Positions 7,713 through 16,900 of a stretch of DNA of 64,000 bases are shown here, piece by piece. The stretch is from Gammaproteobacteria bacterium (GTDB lineage: Bacteria > Pseudomonadota > Gammaproteobacteria > Burkholderiales > Rhodocyclaceae). Each line of letters opens with the position of its first letter. Positions within the stretch are counted from its first letter, which is position 1. The translations under genes and the position numbers were made by a program. A model generated the notes under the pieces. It was not told the origin of the DNA, did not search any database, and worked only from the letters and a program-made list of their open reading frames with translations. Where the stretch lies: contig JAHJPX010000011.1 of NCBI GenBank assembly GCA_018819515.1, forward strand, positions 1 to 64,000, given 5' to 3'.

Positions 7713-9481
7713 GCGGTGCTCCGGGAATGGGGAAACAGCAGGTCGATGAAGCACTCGGCGGTCGGTTGCGGTTCGTGGTTGGCCAGCCCCGGGCGCTCGT
7801 TGGCTTCGATGATCGCATATTCGTCGCCGGCAGGATCGGGCACCATCAGGTCGAGCCCGGTAACCGGGATTTCCAGCGCCCGCGCCGCCTGCTCGGATAC
7901 TTCGCGCAACGTGTCGCTGAGTTGCGGCGTGACATCGGTGATGGTGCCGCCAGTATGCAGGTTGGCGGTCTTGCGCACCATCAGGCGCGTGCCGGCCGGC
8001 AGCACGGTGTCCATGGTGTAGCCGGCGGCCTCGACGCAGCGCCGGGTTTCGCCATCCAACGGAATGCGGCTCTCGCCGTCGGTGGCGGCGGCGCGCCGCC
8101 GACTCTGCTTTTCGATCAGCGTCTCGATGGTCTGCGCGCCGTCGCCGGTGATTTCGGCCGGACGGCGGACGGCGGCGGCGACCACCTTGTAGTCGATGAC
8201 GATGACGCGCAGGTCTTCGCCGGTTACCCGTTCCTCGACGATCACGTCGTCGCAGTAGCGGCGTGCGTTTTCGATCGCATGCTCGACCTCCGCCTTTGTG
8301 CGCAGGTCGACCTGAACGCCGTGGCCCTGCTCGCCGCGCGCGGGTTTGACGACCACGCTGTCGTGTTTTGCAAGGAATCCGGCCACCACCTTCGATGCCG
8401 GCTGGTCGACCGGCATGGAGATTTGCTCCGGCATGCGCAGCCCGGCGGCGGTCAGCACGTTGCGGGTGACCCGCTTGTCGTCGCAACGGCTCATGGCGAT
8501 GGCCGTGGTGAGTTCGGTCAGCGACTCGCGGCAGACGAAGCTGCGGCCGCCGAAGGAGAGACGGAAATAGCCGTGTTCGGCGTCGATGACTTCGATCGAA
8601 ATGCCGCGCCGTCGCGCTTCGTTGACCAGGATGCGGGCATAGACGTTGAGCCCCGCAGTTTCGTCGGGGCCGACGAACAGCTTCTCGTTGATCGGGTTCT
8701 TGTGCTTCACGCAATAGACGGGCACGCGCTCGAATCCCAGGCGCTCGTACAGCGCGATGGCCTCGGCATTGTCATGCATCACCGACAGGTCGAGATAGGT
8801 GCGACGGAGATCGCGGAAGCGGGTCGCCAGCGTCGCGACCAGGGCAAGGCCGATGCCGGGATGCGGACACTGCGGGTCGACCGCCAGCGACCACAGGCTG
8901 GCGCCGTGGTCGGGGTCGCCGAAGGCCAGCACGTGGTCCACGCCGGTCACCGCGCCGAGCAGGCGATGGGTGTTGGCGTCCTCGGCGACCAGCAGGGTGA
9001 CCGCCGGCAGGTGTTGCAATTCATCCAGGTAGCCGTCGCGCAGCGGCACCATGTGCCGCGAACGGTAGATGCGTTCGAGCGCGGTCTCGTCGCCATGAAC
9101 GGCTTCGCGGATTTGCCAGGCCTGGCCGGCGGCGGGCGGCGTGTCGAGCGGATTGTCCTGCAGCGGCAGGCGATACGTGTGCGATGGATCGAGGAACAGC
9201 GACTGCGGTGCCGCGGCGATGACGACATGCGGATCGCGGATGTAGAGGCCGACGTCGCGCCGGCCTGGCTCCTCGGCGCGCAGGGCTTCCGCCAACCGCT
9301 CCGCTTGCTCGAAGGTTTGGCCGAAGATCAGGCGGCCCCAGCCGCAATCGACGGTGGCCTCGTGCTTCATCTGGTGCGTCGGCCTTTCGCCGGGCGGCTG
9401 CCCCCAGTGCTTGAGGGTATTCATGCGCAGGGGGTCGAGCAGGGCGTCGCTGGGCGGCGGCGTGACGGAAGGGCGGGCCAT
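7709..9481 (-). CDS. ngg: N-acetylglutaminylglutamine synthetase (GNAT + ATP-grasp)
   Basis: Second enzyme of N-acetylglutaminylglutamine amide (NAGGN) synthesis. The N-terminal half carries a GNAT acetyltransferase-like region (residues about 110-280, with SLAVDPQCPHPGIGLALVATL, cited in parts as DPQCPHPGIG and LALVATL). The C-terminal half is an ATP-grasp ligase of the RimK/cyanophycin-synthetase type (KPARGEQGHGV, then YAIIEANERPGL). ATG 9481 was chosen over an upstream in-frame start at 9532. It has AGGAGG eight bases upstream and begins 2 bp after the asnO stop. The product has 590 residues. Confidence 0.9.
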   Translation of the reverse strand: MARPSVTPPPSDALLDPLRMNTLKHWGQPPGERPTHQMKHEATVDCGWGRLIFGQTFEQAERLAEALRAEEPGRRDVGLYIRDPHVVIAAAPQSLFLDPSHTYRLPLQDNPLDTPPAAGQAWQIREAVHGDETALERIYRSRHMVPLRDGYLDELQHLPAVTLLVAEDANTHRLLGAVTGVDHVLAFGDPDHGASLWSLAVDPQCPHPGIGLALVATLATRFRDLRRTYLDLSVMHDNAEAIALYERLGFERVPVYCVKHKNPINEKLFVGPDETAGLNVYARILVNEARRRGISIEVIDAEHGYFRLSFGGRSFVCRESLTELTTAIAMSRCDDKRVTRNVLTAAGLRMPEQISMPVDQPASKVVAGFLAKHDSVVVKPARGEQGHGVQVDLRTKAEVEHAIENARRYCDDVIVEERVTGEDLRVIVIDYKVVAAAVRRPAEITGDGAQTIETLIEKQSRRRAAATDGESRIPLDGETRRCVEAAGYTMDTVLPAGTRLMVRKTANLHTGGTITDVTPQLSDTLREVSEQAARALEIPVTGLDLMVPDPAGDEYAIIEANERPGLANHEPQPTAECFIDLLFPHSRSTA

Positions 9482-9483
9482 GG

Positions 9484-11256
9484 TCAGAGCCTCCTGGTTT
9501 GCAGCCAGAGTTCCAGCAGTGCGACCTGCCACAGCTTGGAACCTTGCAGCGGGGTGATATGGGCGGCCGGATCGGCCAGCAGCATGTCGACGTAGTCGCG
9601 CCGGAAGATGCCGCGCTCGCGCGCGGCGCGGCTGTTCAGAGCATCGCGCACCATGTTGAGCACCGGGCCTTCGATGTACTTGAGCGCCGGCACCGGGAAG
9701 TAGCCTTTGGGCCGGTCGACGATTTCGCGCGGCAACAGGCGGCGGGCAATCGACTTCAGCACCGCCTTGCCGTCGTCGCCGATCTTGTCGGCAGCGGGCA
9801 GGCGACCGGCCAGTTCCACCAGTTCGTGGTCGAGGAAGGGCACGCGCGCTTCCAGCCCCCAGGCCATGGTCATGTTGTCGACCCGCTTCACCGGATCGTC
9901 GACCAGCATCACGTTGGTGTCGATGTGCAACGCCTTGTCGAGCGCGCTTGCCGCCTGTACCGAGGCGAAGTGACGGGCGACGAACTCACGGCTGTGGTCG
10001 GCGCCGACGTGCGCCGCCTCGACTGCCTGCGCATACTCGGCCTGGTCGCGATCGAAGAAAACGCGGGCGTAGTCGGCCACCGGGTCCTGCGCGGCGGCGA
10101 GCTTCGGATACCAGTGATAACCGGCGAATACCTCGTCGGCACCCTGGCCGCTTTGCACGACCTTCAGATGCTTGGCGACCTCGCGCGAGAGCAGATAGAA
10201 GGCGATGTTGTCGTAGCTCACCATCGGCTCGGACATCGAGGCGATGGCATCCGGCAAGGCGTCGAGCAACTGGCCCGTCGGCACGCGGATCTGGTGATGG
10301 CGGGTGGCGAACTTCTGCGCCACCAGATCGGAATAGCGGAACTCGTCGCCGGTTTCTCCGGCGGCCGCTTCGAAACCGATGGAAAAGGTCTCCAGACCGG
10401 TCTGGCCGAGTTCGGCCAGCAGCGCCACGATCAGGCTTGAATCGACGCCGCCGGAAAGCAGCACGCCGACCGGCACGTCGGCCACCATGCGCCGCTCGAC
10501 GGCCTTGCGCAAAGCGGCTTCGACCATGGCTTCGCGTTCGCGCGTGGGCAGTCCGGCGATGGCGGCGTCCTCGCCGACGGCCAGTTCCCAGTAGCGCGTA
10601 TCGCGCCGCGTGCCGTCTGACTCGAAAGTGGCGACGGTCGCAGGCGGCAGCTTGCGTACCCCGGCCAGCAATGTCAGTGGCGGCGGCACCACGGCATGCC
10701 ACGTCATGTAGTGGTGCAGCGCGACAGGGTCGATTGCGGTGTCGATGTCGCCGCCTGCCAGTAGCGCCGGCAGGGAGGAGGCGAAGCGCAGGCGCTTGCC
10801 GTCCTGCGCAAGATAGAGCGGCTTGATGCCGAAGCGGTCGCGCGCCAGCGTGATTCGGCCGCTGTCGCGTTCGACGATGGCGAAGGCGAACATGCCGTGG
10901 AAGCGCTTCACGCATTCCGGCCCCCAGGCATGGAATGCCTTCAGGATGACTTCGGTGTCGCCTTCCGAGAAGAAACGGTAGCCGAGCCCGATCAGCTCGG
11001 CGCGCAGTTCGCGGTAGTTGTAGATGCAGCCGTTGAACACGATGGCTAGGCCGATGTCGGCATCGACCATCGGCTGCTGGGCGTGTTCGGACAAATCGAT
11101 GATGCGCAAGCGGCGGTGGGCGAGGGCCACGCGTCCTTGCTGCCACACGCCGGCAGCATCGGGGCCGCGGCGCGCCAGGGTGTCGCCCATGCGGGCAACG
11201 GAAGCGACATCAGCGCAAGTCGAATCGAATCGCGCTTCGCCGGCGAATCCGCACAT
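9484..11256 (-). CDS. asnO: N-acetylglutaminylglutamine amidotransferase (asparagine synthase family)
   Basis: Forms the terminal amide of NAGGN using glutamine. It has 590 residues. The N-terminal class II glutamine amidotransferase domain begins MCGFAGEA, so Cys2 is the nucleophile after Met removal. The C-terminal asparagine-synthetase domain has the ATP-pyrophosphatase loop VLLSGGVDSSLIVALL. Direct adjacency to ngg and the M42-type peptidase separates it from ordinary AsnB. It is the first gene of the leftward three-gene operon. NAGGN accumulates under osmotic stress in the species where it has been studied. Confidence 0.92.
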   Translation of the reverse strand: MCGFAGEARFDSTCADVASVARMGDTLARRGPDAAGVWQQGRVALAHRRLRIIDLSEHAQQPMVDADIGLAIVFNGCIYNYRELRAELIGLGYRFFSEGDTEVILKAFHAWGPECVKRFHGMFAFAIVERDSGRITLARDRFGIKPLYLAQDGKRLRFASSLPALLAGGDIDTAIDPVALHHYMTWHAVVPPPLTLLAGVRKLPPATVATFESDGTRRDTRYWELAVGEDAAIAGLPTREREAMVEAALRKAVERRMVADVPVGVLLSGGVDSSLIVALLAELGQTGLETFSIGFEAAAGETGDEFRYSDLVAQKFATRHHQIRVPTGQLLDALPDAIASMSEPMVSYDNIAFYLLSREVAKHLKVVQSGQGADEVFAGYHWYPKLAAAQDPVADYARVFFDRDQAEYAQAVEAAHVGADHSREFVARHFASVQAASALDKALHIDTNVMLVDDPVKRVDNMTMAWGLEARVPFLDHELVELAGRLPAADKIGDDGKAVLKSIARRLLPREIVDRPKGYFPVPALKYIEGPVLNMVRDALNSRAARERGIFRRDYVDMLLADPAAHITPLQGSKLWQVALLELWLQTRRL

Positions 11257-11597
11257 AAGGTTTTCCTTCCTGTGTGTTCGGGGAGCGAAGCGTAGGGATT
11301 ATGCCACTGGATTGAAGTCGAGGCAAGGGCTGGTAACGAAAAATTCATTTAAATACATGCGGATATATGATGCTGGGGTAGATTTTTGCGCAGGATAACC
11401 CTGTGCTTTGCGTGGGCGTTGCGGCAATGATGGGAGCGCCAATTGCCGCGCAGCGCGGTGACGAGCGAAGCAGGCACGGACATGTTTCGTGGCCGATGAT
11501 GTGTGACGACGTTCGCCGCGGAAACGCGAGCGCGCTGGCAACTTCGAAACGATTCGTTGCGCGGTTTTTGGACGTGTATCACGTCGCCCCGTTTCGC
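11257..11597. other. Intergenic region without a supported gene
   Basis: About 340 bp between divergent asnO and the tRNA-Asp promoter. It includes a comparatively AT-rich part (11330-11395) that probably holds the asnO operon promoter, but I cannot assign clear -35/-10 boxes. Open frames here look like GC-biased chance frames. Confidence 0.5.
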
Positions 11598-11625
11598 TTG
11601 CGCGCAGATTGAAAGCCGCTATAAT
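11598..11625 (+). promoter_or_regulatory. Sigma-70-type promoter of tRNA-Asp
   Basis: TTGCGC (11598-11603), a 16-base spacer and a perfect TATAAT (11620-11625). The tRNA begins about 31 bp downstream. Confidence 0.7.
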
Positions 11626-11656
11626 GCGCGGCTCTCGTCGCTACGTGGCGAGGTCT

Positions 11657-11733
11657 GGAGTGGTAGTTCAGTTGGTTAGAATACCGGCCTGTCACGCCGG
11701 GGGTCGCGGGTTCGAGTCCCGTCCACTCCGCCA
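11657..11733 (+). tRNA. tRNA-Asp (GTC)
   Basis: A 77-base cloverleaf with encoded 3' CCA. Acceptor arms GGAGTGG/CCACTCC pair. The D-loop contains AGTTGGTTAGAA, the anticodon is GTC within CCTGTCACG, and the T-arm reads GGGTTCGAGTCCC. It is the only RNA gene seen in the window. A promoter precedes it and a strong terminator follows. Confidence 0.97.
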
Positions 11734-11741
11734 GAATTTTG

Positions 11742-11773
11742 AAGGGCCCTCAGTTGAGGGCCCTTTGCTTTTT
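11742..11773 (+). terminator. Rho-independent terminator after tRNA-Asp
   Basis: AAGGGCCCTC, AGTT loop and GAGGGCCCTT make a 10-bp perfect stem (11742-11765). It is followed by TGCTTTTT. It starts 8 bp after the tRNA 3' end. Confidence 0.88.
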
Positions 11774-11800
11774 GGGGTCGGGAGCGATCCGTTCGAATTC

Positions 11801-11820
11801 GGCGTGTCGCCATGGCTGAC
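11801..11820 (-). repeat. Interspersed core repeat, copy 3
   Basis: On the minus strand it reads GTCAGCCATGGCGACACGCC, 19 of 20 matches, with the A-run flank present. Intergenic, just beyond the tRNA-Asp terminator. Confidence 0.82.
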
Positions 11821-12028
11821 TTTTGTTCGCTTTCCGGTTTGAAGGGATTGCCGCCGGTGCGCTTTAGCCCTCCGGGCGCGATGCACGGAGCGTGATCCTG
11901 AGTATCGACGATTTTCGCAGTCCCGTGGCGCGGATTCTTTCCCCTGTGTGATTTTGGTGACAGTGGCGGCGCGCCTGGAGACTGGGCGATCATGGTGCCC
12001 GTTTCTATTCACCCCACAGGAGATTGAC

Positions 12029-12565
12029 ATGAAAAAGATCATTGTTGCCACCACACTCGCCGCGCTGGCGCTGACGGCGCATGCGGACGGATGGCGTTTC
12101 CTCCCCGCGCAAAGCGACGCGAACTTCAAATTCGAACCAACCGTGGCGGGCACATTGAACCACGTCGATCCCTCCGATCACTCGTCCGATTTCGGCTACG
12201 GAATCGATCTGAACTTCAACTGCGGCCTGATCCAGGATCCGCAGAACCGCATCCGCACGCACCTGCAGATCGGCCACGTCAGCAAAGACAGCATGAAGGC
12301 CGACATGTTCGAGCTCTCGCCGCGCTATACCGTCCAGTTGGGCAAGGGCCTGTCGATGGGCGCCGGTCCTAGCGTTGCGGTCTACAGCGTCGACGTGCCG
12401 GGATATGACGGGACGTTGTACGGCATCGGTATCGCCGGCGGGGTCAATTACCGGATGGGTTCGCTGTATCTGGGCGTCGATGCGCGATACCACAACACTC
12501 AAAGCAAGCAGGGCACCGATTTCGACAACCTGACCGTCGGCTTCAAGGCAGGGGTCGATTTCTGA
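12029..12565 (+). CDS. Small outer-membrane beta-barrel protein
   Basis: This 178-residue protein starts at ATG 12029 with an AGGAG site. It has a typical signal peptide (MKKIIVATTL..., cleavage near AHA/DGW at residue 20). The remainder alternates polar and hydrophobic residues with many Gly and Tyr, and ends in ...FKAGVDF with a terminal aromatic residue as in outer-membrane barrels. The conserved-looking pattern VNYRMGSLYLGVDARYH fits barrel strands. Function is not identified; an opacity-like or OmpW-like barrel is possible. An upstream in-frame start would bury the signal peptide and was rejected. Confidence 0.75.
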   Translation: MKKIIVATTLAALALTAHADGWRFLPAQSDANFKFEPTVAGTLNHVDPSDHSSDFGYGIDLNFNCGLIQDPQNRIRTHLQIGHVSKDSMKADMFELSPRYTVQLGKGLSMGAGPSVAVYSVDVPGYDGTLYGIGIAGGVNYRMGSLYLGVDARYHNTQSKQGTDFDNLTVGFKAGVDF

Positions 12566-12592
12566 TGTGCGCCGGCGAGTGAGGGCTGTTAC

Positions 12593-13807
12593 CTAGGCCC
12601 TAGTCCGCTTGCCGGTCGCCTTGAATACCGGATGGGCGAGTCCGTGCCGGGCCAGCAGGAACATGGCGGCGTTCCAGGTCTGGTGCGGCATGCCTTCGGG
12701 TTTGCCGGTCTGGCCGTGGAACCATTCGTTGAATTCCCACTGGTTGATGGCATTGGCGCGAGCCAGCGCACCGAGTTGTCGTAGAGCCTCGTCGCGACGG
12801 CCTGCGGCGGCCAGTGCCAGCACCCAGAAGCCGCCGACGAAAGGCCAGATGCCGCCGTTGTGATAGCGGTGTTCGAGGTTCTGGCGATGCCGGCCCATGT
12901 AGGTGCGCCAGAAGGGATCGTCACGGCCGATCGGCGTGCAGGTGACGCGCATCGGGTAGGCGGCGCCGATCTGGTTGCGCGCGATGGCGGCGAGGATGCG
13001 GTTGCTGCGGTGCTCGTCGGCGAGGCCGAACAGCATGGCGAGCAGGTTGCCGAAGATGTCGCCCTCGTCGCCCCAGAAGCCGAGATTCACAAAGCTGAGA
13101 TAGAGGTCGCTGTTGCCCGTGCCGCGGCGCGCGTAGTGCGTCAGCAGGCGCAGGCGCTTGTAGTCGGGCCGACGGTTGCCAAAGGGATGGAACAGGCAGT
13201 TGAAGTGTTCGCGGGTGATGGCGGTGTGGGGCAGCCGATACAGTTTCTTGACGCGATACCAGAGGGCGTTGCTGTAAAGCACGAAGCCGGAGCGCGGCAT
13301 GATGTCGGCCCAGTCGCTGGCTTCGTTCTGCTGGATCAGAAAGATTTCCTGGTGCTCCTGGCAGGACAGCCAGGCGATGGCGCGCTTTATCGGTTCGGCG
13401 AGCCGCTCCCGCAGCCCGGCCACGCGGCGGTCGACGTGGACGATGGCGATCAGCCACCAGAGCGTGGCGTCGATGCAGCCGAGATACCAGAAGTCGCCGC
13501 GCTTGATGGCCGGGTCGACGTACTTGGGAATCTGCCCGTTGGGCGCTTGCGCCTTGGCCAGCGTCAGCAGGCTGCGCTCGGCGCCGGCAACGAGTTCGGC
13601 GTCCCCGCAGTGCGCCGCAGCGATGGCGCAGATGGCGGCGTCGCGGCCGAACACACGGTCGTAACCGCGCTGGTGCGCGCCGGCGGCGGGGCTGGCGGCG
13701 AGAAAGCCGAGCGGCCCGAGATTGGCGCGCAGCAGCTTTTCCGCCTGCGTCGTGCATTCGGCAATCCGCGTCGCGTCGTCGGCAGTGGCAAGCTTCGCTC
13801 CGCTCAT
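12593..13807 (-). CDS. (alpha/alpha)6-barrel glycoside hydrolase, amylo-alpha-1,6-glucosidase-like
   Basis: This 404-residue protein has motifs typical of six-hairpin glycosidases: GYDRVFGRDAAICA, AQAPNGQIPKYV, NEASDWADIMPR, and a C-terminal HNGGIWPFVGGFW followed by EFNEWFHGQTG. These resemble the bacterial amylo-alpha-1,6-glucosidase / neutral-invertase-like group. Its position at the end of the trehalose/glycogen operon suggests action on a glucan or glucoside. The exact substrate cannot be read from the sequence. ATG 13807 was preferred; a GGAGG lies about 15 bases upstream, so the start is moderately uncertain. Confidence 0.72.
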   Translation of the reverse strand: MSGAKLATADDATRIAECTTQAEKLLRANLGPLGFLAASPAAGAHQRGYDRVFGRDAAICAIAAAHCGDAELVAGAERSLLTLAKAQAPNGQIPKYVDPAIKRGDFWYLGCIDATLWWLIAIVHVDRRVAGLRERLAEPIKRAIAWLSCQEHQEIFLIQQNEASDWADIMPRSGFVLYSNALWYRVKKLYRLPHTAITREHFNCLFHPFGNRRPDYKRLRLLTHYARRGTGNSDLYLSFVNLGFWGDEGDIFGNLLAMLFGLADEHRSNRILAAIARNQIGAAYPMRVTCTPIGRDDPFWRTYMGRHRQNLEHRYHNGGIWPFVGGFWVLALAAAGRRDEALRQLGALARANAINQWEFNEWFHGQTGKPEGMPHQTWNAAMFLLARHGLAHPVFKATGKRTRA

Positions 13808-13982
13808 GTTTGGGGCGCCTTGCCTCCATCGCTTACGCTCATGGCTTCGATGAACCGCACCACATCTATGAAACACACGGCCATCGTAGCGCAGCGAGCG
13901 GGCAAATGGGCCCGCCCCTCCCATCCTCCCCTCGCGGGGAGGCTACTGATTGGCTCGCTGCGCTCGATCATTTCCGGGCACG

Positions 13983-16900
13983 CTATCCGTTGGATTTCAC
14001 GTTAACCAGCAGCGCCACGGGGAAGTCGCTCAACAATTGGTCAAAAGTCAGCGCTGGCGATACGCCAGCCGAAGTCAGCGTTGCGCCGGTGAAGGTGTCG
14101 AGCCAGGTCTGTTCGCCCCAGTCTGCGGGCAGCTCTACGCGGGTGTCCTCCCACTGGGTTGCGGCGGTTTCATCCATGTCGCCGCGTAGTTTAGCGAGCA
14201 GACGCGGCACCACGGTGACGGCGATGCGTTCGCCGTGGCGGCGGGCATAGGCGCACGCGTGCTCGGCGCAGGCGCCGACGACGGGTAGCGGCAGGTAGTC
14301 GCCGTCGCGGAACACTTCGCGCCAGCGGCGGCGCCATTGCAGCGCGGTCCAGATGAGGTAGAGCTTGATGCGGCCATCCGCCATGTTCGTCACCAAAGGC
14401 GCCACAGCCGTGCGCCAGGTGTCCGGCGGGCCGGACTGGGCCGCCTGCACTTCGGCCAGCAGACGGCAGCGCAGCGCAAAGTCGACCGGCTGCCGGTTGT
14501 CCGGATCGACCAGTTGGAACTGCCACAATTCACTACCCTGATAGAGGTCGGGCACGCCGGGCGAGGTCAGCCGCAGCAGCGTCTGGGCAAGCGAGTTGAT
14601 CAGGCCGTAGCGCACCATCCGGCCGACGGTAGGCACGAAGTCGGCGAGGAACAGGTTCTTGTCGCCGGGGGCCAGCAGCGCGGCGATGAAGGACACCAGG
14701 GCCGCTTCGTAGTCGGCGTTCACGTTGATCCAGCTGCTGTGTTCCTTGGCCTCGCGGACCGCCTTGATCATGTACTGCGTGATGCGCTCGGTATATTGGG
14801 CCAGTTGCTGCTCGTCGGGATCCGTCAGCGGCCAGGTTCCGAACAAGGTCTGGTAGAGCAGATATTCGTTGTTGGCCGAGGGCGCTCGCGCACCATCCAG
14901 CAGGCGCTTCTTGCTGCGGTTGATTCGTGCCCAGCGCCGCAGGAGCAGTTTCCAGGCGGCGGGGATTTCGGAGAGCACGTCGATTCTGGCGCGCACGTCC
15001 TCCGAGCGTTTGCTGTCGTGAGTCGATCCCGCCAGCAGGTTGTGCGGCCAGCGTTCGGCGCGCTGTCGCGTGGCGGCATGGTAGGCGGCCACGCTGATGC
15101 CGAAGCGGCGCGGATCGCCACCGACTTCGTTGAGAGACACCAGCCGATGGTAGCGGTAGAAAGCCGTGTCCTCGGTGCCCTTCGCCATCACCGGCGAGGT
15201 GAACTGCTGGAACTTCATGGCGAAGCGCCATACGTCGTCGCGATAGGCGCCGGTTTTGCCCTCGGCAATGTCGCCGGTCAGCGTGGCGCCGATGAAGTCG
15301 AAGACGGTGATGTCGGAAGCCGGGCTGCGTCGGCGCGCGACGGCCACCGCCCATTCGATATGCCGGCGGTCGTCCGTTGAGAGACGGCCATTGACGAAAT
15401 AGCCGCGATAGACCGGGAAGCAGGCCACCACCTCGGCCAGGGCGCCGCGCAGGCTGTTGAGGGTGAAATCGCAGGTGTGGCGGCTGGCGGCGGCGATGCG
15501 CGACAGCAGGTTGGCCAGTACGTTCAGTTCGCCCTGAAGCGACCAGAAGATGATCAGCCGCTTGGCGTCGTAAACCAGCTCGTCGAAATTGCTGTGACTG
15601 CCGGTGAAGCTGTCGTAGATGCGCGTCATGCGCGCTTCTGCGCTGGCGTCGATGAACAGGCTGTTGGCCAGATTGGCGAAGCGGTAGCCGGAGGCGCCAT
15701 GGATCGGCCAGTCGTCGGGCAGGCGCTCATGCTCGGCGAGGATCTTCTCGATCACCAGATAAAGCGGCAGATCCTTCGCCGTAACGCCCTCGGCCAGATG
15801 GCCGCCGGCCGCCTGTTCCTGCAAGCGACGGAAGTAGCCGGCGGGGTCAAAGAGGCCGTCGGCGTGGTCGATGCGCAGACCCTGCACCCAACCCCTTGCC
15901 ACCAGCGACAGGATCAGCCGATGGGTCGCGGTGAAGACCTCCGGGTTTTCCATGCGCACCGCAGCGAGGTCGTTGATGTCGAAGAAGCGGCGGTAGTTGA
16001 TTCCGTCGGCCGCCACCCGCCAATAGGCGAGTCGCCACGACTGACTTTTGATGAGATTGTGGAGCAGGTCGAAGCTGTCGGCATCGCCGGTGCGTCCGTT
16101 GAACTCGGCGAGATTGGTGGCGATGTACCCAGCGATGGCCGGCACGGCGCCACAAAGCGCGGCCAGGTGTCGTTTGTGCAGTTCCTTGTCGCGGCTGCGG
16201 ATGGCGATGCTATCGGCCGATCCGTCGTTGCTTGGCGGCAGGTGGCCGAAAGCGGTGAGCAGGCTTTGCAGTTCGTCTAGCCGGGAATCGCCCGCCATGG
16301 CCGCCGCAAGGTGCTCGAAGCCGTGGCCGACGATGGTCGGGTACTTGGCCGGATCGACGGGCAGCCGGTGCTGGTAGTAGTACACGCTGAACTCGCCGGC
16401 AGTGGCGTCGAAGACCAGTTGCAGTTCGCCACGCCCCAGCACGGTGCCGTAGTGGTCGCCGAGCATCGGCAGCAGCACCTTGCCGTGCAACTCGGGATTG
16501 AGCGGTCGCCAGTCGATGTCGAAGTAGTCGGCGAAGGCCGAAGCCTGGCCATTCTCGAGCACGTCCAGCCACCAGCCGTTATCGGCTCCCATGACGCCCA
16601 TATGATTGGGCACGATGTCGAGGATCTGGCCCATGCCATGGGCCGCCAGGGTTTCGGCGTAGGCCTCGAACTCCTCCTCCGAGCCGATCTCGGGGTTGAA
16701 GGCGTTGTGATCGACGATGTCATAGCCGTGCATGCTGCCTGGGCGCGCCTTCAGGTAAGGCGAAGCGTAGCAGTGGCTGACGCCCAGTTCGGCCAGATAC
16801 GGCACCAGTTGCGTGGCCTGGGCCACCGTGAAGTCGCGGTTGAATTGCAGGCGGTAGGTTGCGTCCGGAATGACGGCCTGGCGCGGCCCGCCCTCGGCGG

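Noticed and set aside
11403..11612. Short plus-strand open frame upstream of tRNA-Asp
   Set aside because: No ribosome binding site, unlike neighbouring proteins, and overlaps the tRNA promoter.
11609..11842. Open frame spanning tRNA-Asp
   Set aside because: Covers the tRNA and its terminator; not a gene.
11657..12600. Integration site at tRNA-Asp
   Set aside because: No integrase and no repeated tRNA 3' end seen within the window.
16026..16045. Minus-strand sequence close to the core repeat inside treY (KSQSWRLAYW)
   Set aside because: QxxRLAYWR is a conserved TreY motif, so the resemblance is probably coincidence.
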